From: Heliocidaris erythrogramma
Lineage: Eukaryota > Echinodermata > Echinoidea > Camarodonta > Echinometridae
Assembly (NCBI GenBank): GCA_025617745.1
Contig: CM046864.1
Span: forward strand, 2,317,624-2,381,623
Reading direction: 5' to 3'
DNA length: 64,000 nt
Made by a program: the position numbers and the translations under genes. The notes under the pieces are model-generated. The model was not told where the DNA came from. It did no database searches and saw only the letters and a program-made list of their open reading frames with translations. Below, piece after piece: positions 42,541 through 53,277 of this stretch. Positions within the stretch are counted from its first letter, which is position 1; each line of letters opens with the position of its first letter.

Positions 42541-43940
42541 CCATGGGTGTCGATCCCGGGGGGATGAGGGTATATATTAAAAAAAGTTTGAGATGGGGGG
42601 ATGGCCTGTATTATCACCCTTAATATAGGTTTTCCCGGTCAATTTCGCAGATTTGTCATTCAATTTGATAAGGGAGTCATTCAAATTCGCGAAAAAGATC
42701 TGTGCCATGAAATTTATCATTCAAATTCATTTTGAGGTCATTCAAATTCGCACTTCGGTCAAGACATTTAGCGTTTACATCATTCAAATTCAAATATGCG
42801 TGGAGAGCATTCAAATTCGCTACCTCGCTTGGAAGCGTCTTTTCGAGCATTCAAATTCGCACGTGGGCATTCGAATTCGTAATGAGTTCATTCAATTTAG
42901 CATGTATTTAGCGTTTGTGTGTTTTTGCTCATCTATTCAAGTCGTAATGTTTAAAATAAAGAGATACATTGCCCAACATGACATAGGCCTACTATACAAA
43001 GGAAACATTATATATATAACATAATTCATGATAACTACATGTACGTTATGAATAACATTTTTCAGAGTATACATTGACAGCCAACACAGTGACACACTCA
43101 CTATATATATATAGTTAGACATGAAAAAAAAACAGATTATGAAAAAGAATAAAAATCAATCAAGAAAATAAATGAAAAAAAAAAAGATTATGAAAAAAAA
43201 TAAAAATCAATCAAGAAAATCTGCAATTCTGCAGGCACTATAAACGTTAGAAATGAAGAACAAAAATTCCTAGAACTAAATTTCAAAATGATGATAAATC
43301 AGAAGAAAATAAAATAAAAATAATAAATCAGAAGAAAAATAAAAGAATGTTATTGATTATAGAAAAACACACCCATGTGTGCAGAAAACTCATAAGGAAA
43401 GAATGAAAATACCAAATAATTATCAACTGACAAAATTTACTGGAACTACATTTGATTTTGAATGCTCAACGTGTTAAGTTGAATGATCCGAAATGAAATT
43501 GAATGCTGGAATAACAGTATTGCGCAATTCCCTTGCCATTCTTTGCTAAATTGAATGAACGTTTTGCGAACTAGGTGCATTTAGTGCGAATTTGATTGAC
43601 AAAAACTTAGATTCAAATGACATAAATACAAATTCGAATGATATGAAAATATCAAAATCCTTGAAATTTAATGCACGCAAAATGAAATTGACTGACGATC
43701 TTACGAAATTGACCGGGAAAACCTATATTTTTTGATAAAATAAAAAAGAATTATACATTAACTTAAAACTAATAATTATCTAAACTCATGATGTTTGATC
43801 TTGAAATACCATAATTAGAAGTAAGGAATAAGAAATGCCATAATTTCAATGCGAAAATATCGAAGAAAATTCGTTCGCTCGCATTGTTTTTCTCAATTAA
43901 AGGGATTCCGTCCATTGGGGTCGATCCGTGCATTCCTTCT
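42541..43940 (+). repeat. Mosaic repeat, copy 3, split by a DNA element
   Basis: 42541-42626 and 43725-43940 together match 40185-40390 and 11385-11500 plus 11841-12000. The split point is a 1098-bp TIR element with target duplication ATAT. Confidence 0.7.
42627..43724. mobile_element. 1.1-kb TIR element with opposed subterminal motif arrays
   Basis: Ends are inverted repeats of about 40 bases starting AGGTTTTCCCGGTCAATTTCG with few mismatches. Target duplication ATAT (42623-42626 and 43725-43728), confirmed by the unsplit sequence in copies 1 and 2. The left 280 bases carry ten or more units of CATTCAAATTCGC at 20-40-base spacing. The right 280 bases carry the inverse type (GCGAATTTGA, AATTCGAATGA, GAATG). 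The central 400 bases are A-rich. No transposase. Confidence 0.85.
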
Positions 43941-44602
43941 TTTCATTATAAACCATTTTGGGATGCTCTAAAAATGCAAGTTTCATAGACAGATTTTTGA
44001 AAAATTCCCTGATGTAGGAGGGGGATACCCCCTCCCACCCCGCTCGGTCTCTTCGCTCAGTGGTGTATCTAGGGGGCAGGGGGCACGTGGCCCGGGTAGC
44101 ACTTGGAGGGGGCGCAAAAAACGCAAAGGAGAGAAAGAAAAATAGGGGGAAATGAAGAAATATAATCTTTACGGATCACGCGCCCCCAAATCCGAAGGGT
44201 AAAGGCACTATAAATTTAGGTTTTGAAGGTTTGAAATACGAGAATTTTCCAAAGCTCGGTGGATTTGCTCCCTCGCATAATTATTTTATTTCAGGATCTC
44301 GTAAATTCGCTCCCCAAGTATATAGTTCTTAAATAGCTTAAAGGGTTCAAAAAGTTTGAAAATGCATTTCAAATCGAACTGGAAAATTGTAATGGTATTA
44401 TTATTAATAATAATAATAATGATATTACATGTGTGTAGTATTATTAATGATAGTGATAATAATGATAATGACAATGAAATAATAATTTATTTTAGAATAC
44501 AGTAATATCCCATTTATCAGCCCCTGATATTTTTTTTAATATCGCGCCATTTCTACGAATTACTTCATATCAAGATAGCATCATTGACAAAATATCCCCT
44601 AA
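43941..44602. other. Non-coding stretch
   Basis: A G-rich, TE-like passage at 44050-44120 (GGGGGCAGGGGGCACGTGG) and an AAT/ATA simple repeat at 44398-44485. No gene. Confidence 0.45.
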
Positions 44603-44800
44603 ATTTATTTATTTATTTATTTATTTCTGATATTTATACAGGGTGGCTCATATCACCAATTTGGTGGTCTTCCATGAAGCCCTGTTTGGTAACAATAAAA
44701 CAAATAACATGAACAATAATCAATATATATAAATACACAAGCATAAACACGTATAATACACATTAATCGGTATCCTCATTAGTTAAGTAATCATTCAGTA
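44603..44800 (-). repeat. LINE 3' tail, minus strand
   Basis: On the minus strand, GGGCTTCATGGAAGACCACC and GAGCCACCCTGTATAAAT are followed by AAATAAATAAATAAAT (44606-44628). That is a CR1/L2-like 3' end with AAAT tail. No coding part remains. Confidence 0.55.
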
Positions 44801-45399
44801 ATATTCATTGACTATTTACAAGAATTTTCGAATCGAATTTTAAATTAAGGATTATTAGCATTGTAAACTGTGAAATAATCAAATTAAAATAACTGACAAT
44901 AAAAAATATTTACATTTCTGAATATAGCATATCATCTTCTAATGATCATACAAATACTGAAAATAACTCGTAAATGATTGAATATCACGTAATGATATTG
45001 TCGTACAAAACTTGCAAAAGGTCTTGCATTATACTGACGTAAATGTCATAACATTGCCCTACAAATTTGGAAAAAATATTTCGTCATTATTGATAGATGT
45101 CATTTTGATGTCAGTCTATGACCTGTTGAAGGGGATGTCCACACGGAAAATAGGTTTTAATATAGAAGCAGAGAAATAGGAGGAACAGCTAGGTCAGTGA
45201 AAGTGTGAACAAATTCCAATAAAAAGTTAGGTTATTTATCCCCAATCCCCCCATCCTTCCTTTCACAATGACAACACATCAGAATATCATGGCAATTTTG
45301 TTACATAATATATGTATAATTTTATTTATTTTATTTGATATTATTTTCAGTATCACGTAGGCCAACTGATCACCGCCAGGGCTTCTCGGCTTTTGTAAA

Positions 45400-46300
45400 T
45401 GGCCCTGCTGGACCGCTCCAAGTTAGACGCTCCAGAGGAACGGTTCTTGAAGAACGCCTTGTTTGCTTTCACACTCTGCGCCTTTTTTATGTCTCAAATC
45501 GCTCAACGAGTCAAAGTGGTCTTGTTGCTATGGCAGCTCAAGTTAGCGGGTAAATTTTTCGCGCGGAAATCATCCTATCGTCTTTTCTTTCTTTAGATTT
45601 CTTATGTTTTTCTTTGTTTTTATCATTTAATCGTTTTATCTTTCTATTTTCCTTGTTTTCATCATTCTATCGTTTTCTCTTTCTATCTTTCTTTGTTTTC
45701 TTTTGTTTTTCTTTATTTGTGACCAGGTACCGCAAAACCAACAAAGAGTTGCAAGATATGAATTTTTAATAAAGGTCTGATTCTGAAAGAGCAGATTCTC
45801 AGCTTTAAAATGACATATAACTCATTAGCATTGGACGTTCCTAACTCACTGTACAAAGAGAAGAATGCACAGTCCCTCATAACGTTACTTCTGAGAAATA
45901 AAGGTTTACAGTTTACAGTCTATTGAAGTCTTTCTTTATTTTTAGTCATTCTATCATTTTCCCTTTCTATCTGTTCTTTCTTTTCATCATTCTATCATTT
46001 CCTCTTTTTATCTTTCCTTATGTTTTCTTTCTATCGTCTTCTCTTTCTTTAAATTTCTTATGTTTTTATCATCCTATCGTCTTCCCTTCTTTAGAAAGAA
46101 CGCTTCCTGGACCACTTGAGCATTCACACTCACCTGGGAATGCTCCTGAGGAACGGTTCTTAATTAGAGCGCTCTAACGAAGTGAGTGTGAAAGGGCTGT
46201 ATGAGGCCTTTCACACTCCCTGCTAGACCGCTCTAGACATGCTACAGGAACGGTTCTTGAAGAACGCTTTGTCTGCTTTCACACTCCGCGCCTTTTTTAT
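45400..46300 (+). repeat. Tandem block 1: GAACGG unit, pyrimidine minisatellite, segment U
   Basis: 45405-45492 (GGAACGGTTCTTGAAGAACG, CACTCTGCGCCTTTTTTATG) is repeated at 46215-46302. 45570-45720 and 45930-46095 are CTTTCTATCTTTCCTTGTTTT-type minisatellite. 45722-45927 is segment U (AGAGTTGCAAGATATGAA, AATAAAGGTTTACAGTTTAC). The mixed order shows block duplication with the next unit. No protein. Confidence 0.8.
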
Positions 46301-47090
46301 GTATCTTCTTTTTTTTTCTTTGTTTTCATCGTTCTATCGTTTTATCTATCTTTCCTTGTTTCCTTTTGTTTTTCTTTGTTTTTATCATCCTATCGTCTTT
46401 TTCTCTTGTTTTTCATTTGTATTTCTTTGTTTTTATCATTTTTATCTTTCTATCTTTCCTCGTTTCTTTTGTTTTTTTTTTGTTTCATCATCCTATCGTC
46501 GTTTCTTTCTTTAGATTTATGTTTTTCTTTGTTTTTATCATTCTGTCATTTCATCTTTCTATCTTTCCTTGTTTTCATCATTCTATCGTTTTCTCTTTCT
46601 ATCTTTCTTTGTTTCTTTTTTTTTTTTCTTTATTTGTGACCAGGTACCACAAAACCAACAAAGAGTTGCAAGATATGAATTTTTAATAAAGGTCTGATTC
46701 TGAAAGAGCAGATTCTCAGCTTTAAAATGACATATAACTCATTAGCATTGGACGTTCCTAACTCACTGTACAAAGAGAAGAATGCACAGTCCCTCATAAC
46801 GTTACTTCTGAGAAATAAAGGTTTACAGTTTACAGTCTATTGAAGCACTCTGACTTACAAGGTATTGTGCTAAGGTGACAAAAGGAGGATTAGAGCTCAA
46901 TGAAAATTTCTATGAAGGGATTATCCGATTGTCCTAAAACTTGGCACACTAATTAGTTATACCCTGTTCATCATAGTGCACAAGTATCAATGCAAGAACT
47001 TACTCCGTTTAAAACTATGGGAGATCAAAATGAGACAAGTCGTGAAAAAGAAAAATAATACATCAAAATCCAGTTTTTTCATACTTTTTT
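46301..47090 (+). repeat. Tandem block 2: minisatellite, segment U, segment V
   Basis: The minisatellite at 46301-46634 has 8-10 units of about 40 bases. Segment U at 46635-46845 is nearly identical to 45722-45927. Segment V (46846-47090: ACAAAAGGAGGATTAGAGC, TGTCCTAAAACTTGGCAC) is repeated at 49766-49995. Phe/Leu-rich open frames here are translations of the repeat. Confidence 0.85.
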
Positions 47091-47657
47091 TCCTCGTTTC
47101 TTTTGTTTTTTGTTTTTTTGGGGGTCATCATCCTATCGTCTTTTCTTTCTTTAGATTTATGTTTTTCTTTGTTTTTATCATTCTATCATTTTATTTGTCT
47201 ATCTTTCCTTGTTTTCATTTGTATTTCGATCATCCCAATTATTTGCAGCTTCCTAACTGCACGCACCAAAGTCTGTAATTACTACTCTCCCCTACTAGAG
47301 GTATCCTGTGGAGTACCACAGGGTACCAAGTTGGGTCCGGTTTTGTTTCTGATTCTTCCCTGATAGCAGAAAGTGGTAAAAATTACGTGATAATTACGTC
47401 GTGGTTTTCGTCTTTTTTACGTCCTGTAATTACGTCAATAAGACGACAACTTGCACCAACGCAAGACGTCAAGAGGACGTCTTATTTTGACGTCATCTGT
47501 ACACTGTAAAAACTGAAGTGCTGTATATAGCACTTTTTGAGGGCATGCATAGGGACTGCACTCAGAGTGCTATTGAATGCACACAGCGTGCTATTTCAGC
47601 ACTTTCACGGGAGCTGGACCGGCTCCTTAAACTGCTAAACATTCATTAAAAAAAATG

Positions 47658-47726
47658 ATTTGGGCGAGCTTCGAACCAGGGTCCGCTGATCGAGAATTGC
47701 TGGCATTACCGCTAGACTAACTCACA
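47658..47726 (-). ncRNA. tRNA-like pol III unit, left arm of composite copy 1
   Basis: On the minus strand, GTTAGTCTAGCGGTAATG gives an A-box-like sequence, and 40 bases later CCTGGTTCGAAGCTCG a B-box-like one. The anticodon-loop region reads TTCTCGAT. Eight T (47648-47655 as A on plus) follow as a possible pol III terminator. The T-stem does not pair as in a working tRNA, so this is a tRNA-derived unit, not a tRNA gene. Confidence 0.55.
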
Positions 47727-47828
47727 TTGTACGATTTAGAGCAGATCATATTGTTACATAGTGAATTTACAACACCACATAGTTCATGTTATCTACTTGA
47801 CTCCCATGACTAAACTGAATTGCAAGAA

Positions 47829-47902
47829 GCATTCGTTAGTCCATCGGTAACGTCAGCGCCTCTCAATCAGCGGAACCTGGTTCGAGGCTCGCCACGGTCA
47901 CA
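47829..47902 (+). ncRNA. tRNA-like pol III unit, right arm of composite copy 1
   Basis: A-box-like GTTAGTCCATCGGTAACG (47835-47852) and B-box-like CCTGGTTCGAGGCTCG (47876-47891), then a T run (47904-47912). It is about 70 percent like the left-arm unit, and both share ATCAGCGGA before the B box. The two are head to head and would be transcribed away from each other. Confidence 0.55.
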
Positions 47903-48933
47903 TTTTTTTTTTGCTGGTAAATTAGCACACTACAAGTGCTATGAACAGCATTTCAGGTGCAGTCACTATACATGCCCCTAAAAGTAGCACTTTAGTTTTT
48001 ACAGTGTACAAGACGTAGAGATGACGTCAAAACAAGACGTCCTCTTGACGTCTTGCGTTGGTACAAGTTGTCGTCTTATTGACGTAATTACAGGACGTAA
48101 AAAAGACGAAAACCACGACGTAAATATCACGTCATTTTTTAACACTTTCTGCTATCAGGGTTGTTAATGATGCTGTGAATGATTGCGAGAATCGATGGAA
48201 ATACGTTGATGATTTAACACTTGGAGAAATTGTGAAGCGTTATGCTGAACCTACATTGCAATCTGTATTAGATCGTCTTTCAATATGGTGTAATGATAAT
48301 GACGTGCTCCCCAAACCATCCAAATGTAACCTCATGACCATATCATTTTTAAGGAACTTAAACCCCAGGACCGACTTCCAGCTTAACTCAACCCAACTCA
48401 ATGTCGTTCAAAATCTCAAACTACTCGGAATCACAATTCAGAATGATCTAAAATGGAACTTACATATCTCAGATATTGTGTCAAAAGCATCCAGAAGGTT
48501 GTACACACTATGTATCCTTAGGAAATCTAAGGCAAGCCTGGTGGATATGGTAACTGTCTACACTACGTACATAAGACCCATACTCGAATATTGTTCCCCT
48601 GTTTGGCACACCTCAATTACCCTAAATGAGAATAATAAATTGGAATTTGTTCAAAAGCGGGCCCTCAAAATAATTGTAGGCTATAACGTGACTTATGCCA
48701 ATGCCCTTGCCATAACTAAACTCACAACTCTATCTGATAGAAGAGATTCCCTTTTGCTAAGCTTTGGACAAAAAATCAAAAACTCTGATCACCACAAACA
48801 CCTTCTTCCAGTCCCTAGATGTAATTCAAATTTAAGACAGCTTCGTAACATGACTGGCTTCCCTACAATTAAATGCAATACAGAACGATATCGAAAATCC
48901 ACCATCCCTCACCTTGCCAGAATCTTGAAATAA

Positions 48934-49318
48934 ACTCCCCCCACGCTTTGCATCCCAAACATTTTCACTTCTCAGATTCCATACCTAGATGTAATGACTC
49001 ATTTTACATGGTTATGGCTTTCTAACTTGGTTATATTAATTTTATGTATTGCTCCCAAATATTCTCCTTTCTATCTATCTCCTTCCTTCTTTCTCTTCCC
49101 TTTTCTTTCCTATTCTTTACTTTTTCTTTCTTTCTCTCACTTTTCACACTTGTTATCTTATTATTTGTGTAGCGTAAATCTTAGTATTTTCGTTTTGCTT
49201 CCAATTATGTATCTTTTTATATATTTGATGCGATTCTATTGTATATATGCACATATATATCTGTTTGTAAATTGACCCCTTCAGCCCCTGTGCTGCTGGT
49301 CAATCATCATTTACCATA
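48934..49318 (+). other. 3' untranslated part of the LINE
   Basis: From the stop at 48933 to the AAAT tail. T/C-rich in the middle (49060-49150). No frame of note. Confidence 0.6.
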
Positions 49319-49336
49319 ATAAATAAATAAATAAAT

Positions 49337-49995
49337 TTGTTTTTATCATTCTATCGTGTTATTTTTCTATCTTTCCTTGTTTGGTTTTGTTTTTTCTTTG
49401 TTTTATCATTCTATCGTCGTTTCTTTCTTTAGATTTATGTTTTTCTTTGTTTTTATCATTCTGTCATTTCATCTTTCTATCTTTCCTTGTTTTCATCATT
49501 CTATCGTTTTCTCTTTCTATCTTTCTTTGTTTTCTTTTGTTTTTCTTTATTTGTGACCAGGTACCACAAACCAACAAAGAGTCGCAAGATATGAATTTTT
49601 AATAAAGGTCTGATTCTGAAAGAGCAGATTCTCAGCTTTAAAATGACATATAACTCATTAGCATTGGACGTTCCTAACTCACTGTACAAAGAGAAGAATG
49701 CATAGTCCCTCATAACGTTACTTCTGAGAAATAAAGGTTTACAGTTTGCGGTCTATTGAAGCACTCTGACTTGCGAGGTATTGTATTGTAAGGTGACAAA
49801 AGGAGGATTAGAGCTCAATGAAAATTTCTATAAAGGGATTATCCGATTGTCCTAAAACTTGGCACACTAATTAGTTATACCCCGTTCATCATAGTGCACA
49901 AGTATCAATGCAAGAACTTACTCCGTTTAAAATTATGGGAGATCAAAAATTAGACAAGTCGTGAAAAAGAAAAATAATACATCAAAATCCAGAGA
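49337..49995 (+). repeat. Block 3: minisatellite, segments U and V
   Basis: The minisatellite is at 49337-49550. U at 49551-49764 differs from the copy at 46635 by a handful of bases. V at 49766-49995 matches 46846-47085. This is the continuation of the duplicated block, displaced by the LINE. Confidence 0.85.
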
Positions 49996-50199
49996 AGACA
50001 CACATAAGTCTAATAAAAACTGTAAAAATACCACTTTTAGATTGTTTGGTGCCTCCAAATCTGTAGATTACTTAGAAAAAAGTATACTCTTTCAGGAAAT
50101 ACACAAAACTAAAATTGACCATGTCAACCAAAAACACATTGATTGTGAGCTCTAACTGAATAATCACACAGTGCGATTTTTTTGTGGTTTCGGGTGCCT

Positions 50200-50400
50200 G
50201 GTCACATTTTTATTCATTCTATCATTTTCCCTTTCTATCTGTTCCTTCTTTTCATCATTCTATCATTCCCCTTTCTATCTTTCCTTATGTTTTCTTTCTA
50301 TCATCTTCTCTTTCTTTGTTCTTATTCATACTATCATTTTCCCTTTCTATCTTCTATCATTTCCTCTTCCATCTGTCCTTGTGTTTTCTTTCTATTACAA
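50200..50400 (+). repeat. Pyrimidine minisatellite, fourth stretch
   Basis: Units such as TTTCTATCTTTCCTTATG and ATCATTTTCCCTTTCTATCT, the same family as 45570-46634 and, on the other strand, 56050-56790. Confidence 0.8.
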
Positions 50401-50424
50401 AAAATGGCAAAGTATTGTCTATGA

Positions 50425-50578
50425 AAGACAGCGTAAAGACGTCATAATTACGTCGTCTTTACTGTAGAAATATGACGTCTTCACAACACGTTATAAAGAC
50501 GTCGTAATGACGTTGCATATACGACGTATGACGATGTGACCAGTTTAGACCAGTTTACGAGTCAGTCTGCTATCAGGG
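50425..50578 (+). repeat. Solo right end of a GACGTC-type TIR element
   Basis: It ends TCTGCTATCAGGG exactly as the composite elements do, and is preceded by GACGTC-rich sequence (AAAGACGTCATAATTACG, TAAAGACGTCGTAATGACG). Otherwise it differs from the two full copies, so it is a related family member or decayed end. Confidence 0.65.
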
Positions 50579-52452
50579 GAACCGTGGAAAACAGAAGGGC
50601 CCATAGTAATTGCCACTTGCTGCGTACTAAACAGACGTGTAAGGCTTATATCCACCAGCGTATTTGAAATTTTATTTGGGGAATGGAGATGCATCAAGCA
50701 CAACCAAAGGGACTTTGAATGCAAACCAAATCTGAAATATCTTCAAATACACAAATCAATTTCGTTCATCATTCATTTTTCTTTTAACTACAGTTTCTCT
50801 TGCATGAAGAGCATGATTATAATGCATCAAAACAGGCGGGGAGCTGCCACATGCAAAATATACAAATGTGGGATTTCATCGGGAATTTTTTGATTGCAGC
50901 AAATCGTAAATATAATATCATGATTATAAGCAAATAACACAGTCATAACATACACTAAGGTAAAATATAATCCAGTTGTAGTACCTGTTTCCGTTACATC
51001 AAAGGATATTTCAAATAAGCAATCACTTGTTTTCAAGCATTTTGTTAATTGTGTTAACTAATGAATGAAGTGTATTTCACAATGTTATAGCTATTAAGTA
51101 CGATAATTAGCTCTTAAGGAGTCCATTAAGATATGTCAATTTTGATACGACCAAATAATAAAGAAAAATTCGTACAAAAACATGAGGTGGTCTGTACTTG
51201 AAGTACTGCCCATCTAATAAACGTAGTATTCGCTTATCTCGTTCACGTAGCGGACACTACTGGCCTAGTCTGTATACACAGACCCTATTGGAAAATTCCC
51301 CATACTGCATACGATATCCAAACTTTGTCAACCTCTGGTTATATCATAAGCCATTGATAAGCGGAGCTACATGTACACTATATGACCTATGAGTTACAGC
51401 ATAAATTCAGCGAGTCCAGACGCTAATTGTATGTGTTACGCATGACAAGCCAGGGTTTACGCACAGAATCAAACGCTGGTCACGTGACTAAACCATGCCG
51501 TCATTGACCAGAAATTGCCATTTTTTTTGCCTGCTTGATCTTAAACTTTGATGAAAAAATGATCACTGGATTTTTTTTTACCAGTCACATAGTACATGTA
51601 CATCTGTATATAGGTAATTTATTCAGCATTCTGAATCTGTCACCCCTGACCTCCTTGACCCTTACATGTAGATTGTTTTCAGTGCATGGAAACAAAGTTT
51701 TTTTGATTGATTGCATTAGACAAAATTGTGAACATGGGTTAGATCAAAGAAAACATGATACTGAAAACTGGATACTGAAAATGTGATAATATGTACATCA
51801 CATTACAGGTAATGAAATGAACTTTCACAATCCGATTACCCAAAGTGAAGAATTCAAGAATTATGAACATACATCCAGTTCTTTGCAAAATTATGTGAGT
51901 GAAGTTACGTGTTTGCTGTGTTAAAAGGGTGTGTGCAGACCTTCGGACAATCAAATACGCGCTACTAAAGATATACATGTATAATCAAAGCAGGCATTTT
52001 AAGTGTTTTAAGCAAATTTATAGTTCTGCACGTGGTAATTTTTTATTATTTCGATACAATTTCATCAAGCCCACTAAATCAATTATGAAATGAAAGAATG
52101 GAATCCAGAACAACACTAAAACAAATATCAGGTCTGATCATTTTGACTAATCATAGTTCGTCTTGATTTCCGCCATATTTTAGCAACAACAGGCAAACAT
52201 GACACTACATGTGGTACGTTACACCAGGCCCGTAGCCAGTGTTTCTAAAGGGTGGGTCGTTTTTGGCAAAAGTGGACCTTTTTGTCATAATCAATACGGA
52301 CCTGCTAGGGATCCGGGGGCACTGCAACTCACTACACCAGCTTTGATGCTATACAACTAACAGCGTGTGGGTAATTCTGGTAACAAAGATTAAAGGTGTG
52401 TGTGTGTTTTTTTTCATGAAAAAGCCGACCTCAGCCCAAGGCTAAGGGCCTG
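50579..52452. other. Non-coding stretch
   Basis: No gene recognised. 51187-51220 resembles 34822-34856. 52228-52320 (GGCCCGTAGCCAGTG, GATCCGGGGGCACTG) has the look of a dispersed TE end. Otherwise nothing supportable. Confidence 0.4.
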
Positions 52453-52658
52453 TACACCGGTAAAAAAAATGTCTGTAATTTTACAGCAAATCTGGCGTCA
52501 GCAGAGTCACCATAACTTCTGATGTAAAAATACAGATTAGTTGTTACTTTTTCCTATGACAATAATGTACAAATAACATCAGATTAGCTGTCATGAGTAA
52601 TTACAGAAATAATCTGTATTTTTCCCCTGCAAATATACAGATACTTTTTACAGTGTAG
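52453..52658. mobile_element. MITE with TACACTGTAAAAA-type ends
   Basis: The left end TACACCGGTAAAAA and right end TTTTTACAGTGTA are inverted. CTGTAATTTTACAG, AATACAGATTA and TAATCTGTATTTTT words recur inverted inside. The end word is the same as that of the inner palindrome of the composite elements (ACACTGTAAAAA), suggesting a related family. Confidence 0.65.
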
Positions 52659-52879
52659 GCCTACTTAACAGAGCATCTTATAAAAAGGGTCTATACTGCA
52701 AGACTTTTTAAAAATGTAAACTGGGTCTAGAAGTAAAGATTATCTCGCCAAAATAACCAAATCCGCTTAGGAAACAAAATCTGCCATATGATATGACGCG
52801 GCGGATATGGTTCTAGCGGAAATACCCGCCAGTCTGAAAGATATCTGCCGGCGGATTGTATACCATCATTTATACAGGT

Positions 52880-53215
52880 TTCACTTCATATCAAGCAATA
52901 AATGCTTATTTGTGGTAAAGATGAGGAAACTTATAGGCATATACTTTTTGAATGTGAAATGGTAACAAAATTATGGGAACGGTGTAGTAACATCTTAGAT
53001 CTTCCCATTCTTAAAGACATGATTTGGAAGGAAGTTCACATTGGATTAGAGGAAACAACTGAAGATAGGTAAATAATCAATCATGTTATTTTATTAATTA
53101 GATATTTGATATATCTTAGTCGGGAGAAAAAGAAGGCTACAAGTATTGAAGAAATAGGAGAACACTGCTTAAAAGTAAACAGGAAGAAAGAAAGGTTGCT
53201 ACCGAACGGAATGCT
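52880..53215 (+). pseudogene. Tx1/L1-like LINE ORF2 C-terminal fragment
   Basis: The reading CGKDEETYRHILFECEMV (52915-52965) parallels CEKEEETYKHLFYSCEYA of the 30.6-33.7 kb element. It then gives LWERCSNILDLP, IWKEVHIGLEETTEDR, stop, and INHVILLIRYLIYL. It keeps the C-C-H-C zinc-like spacing. Only the last 110 codons remain. Confidence 0.75.
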
Positions 53216-53277
53216 TTGACACTACACTGTAAGAAATGGGAACATTTCAAAGTAACACACACATATAAAGCATGAAA

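Larger units (their letters stand above)
47358..48160. mobile_element. Composite palindromic TIR element, copy 1, with two tRNA-like units
   Basis: 803 bp. Outer inverted repeats of about 145 bases start CCCTGATAGCAGAAAGTG and are rich in GACGTC and GACGT. Target duplication TT (47356-47357, 48161-48162). Inside lies a second palindrome with ends ACACTGTAAAAACTRAAGTG (47503-47525 and 47987-48010). It encloses two tRNA-like sequences pointing outward. A second copy, inverted, is at 59489-60330. Confidence 0.9.
47250..48933 (+). pseudogene. LINE reverse transcriptase, split by the composite element
   Basis: The left piece ends in the RT block VSCGVPQGTKLGPVLFLIL (47305-47357). After the insert the frame resumes as NDAVND...WKYVDDLTLGEI (VDD box, about 48200). 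48175-48933 then runs open for 252 codons through LLGITIQNDLKW, TYIRPILEYCSPVWH and FVQKRALKIIVG to a stop at 48933. The domain is well preserved and no frameshift is seen after the insert. The upstream half, endonuclease and first catalytic Asp are missing. Confidence 0.88.
47235..49336 (+). mobile_element. LINE (Jockey/CR1-like), 5'-truncated, interrupted by a DNA element
   Basis: It starts inside the RT domain at about 47235 and ends in an AAAT tail (49319-49336). It lies within the minisatellite, which continues on both sides. The composite TIR element occupies 47358-48160. Confidence 0.85.

Noticed and set aside
45923..46686. Several Phe/Leu-rich frames, also at 47103-47363, 49356-49602 and 50171-50467
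   Set aside because: Pyrimidine minisatellite read in different frames. No start context, no family likeness.
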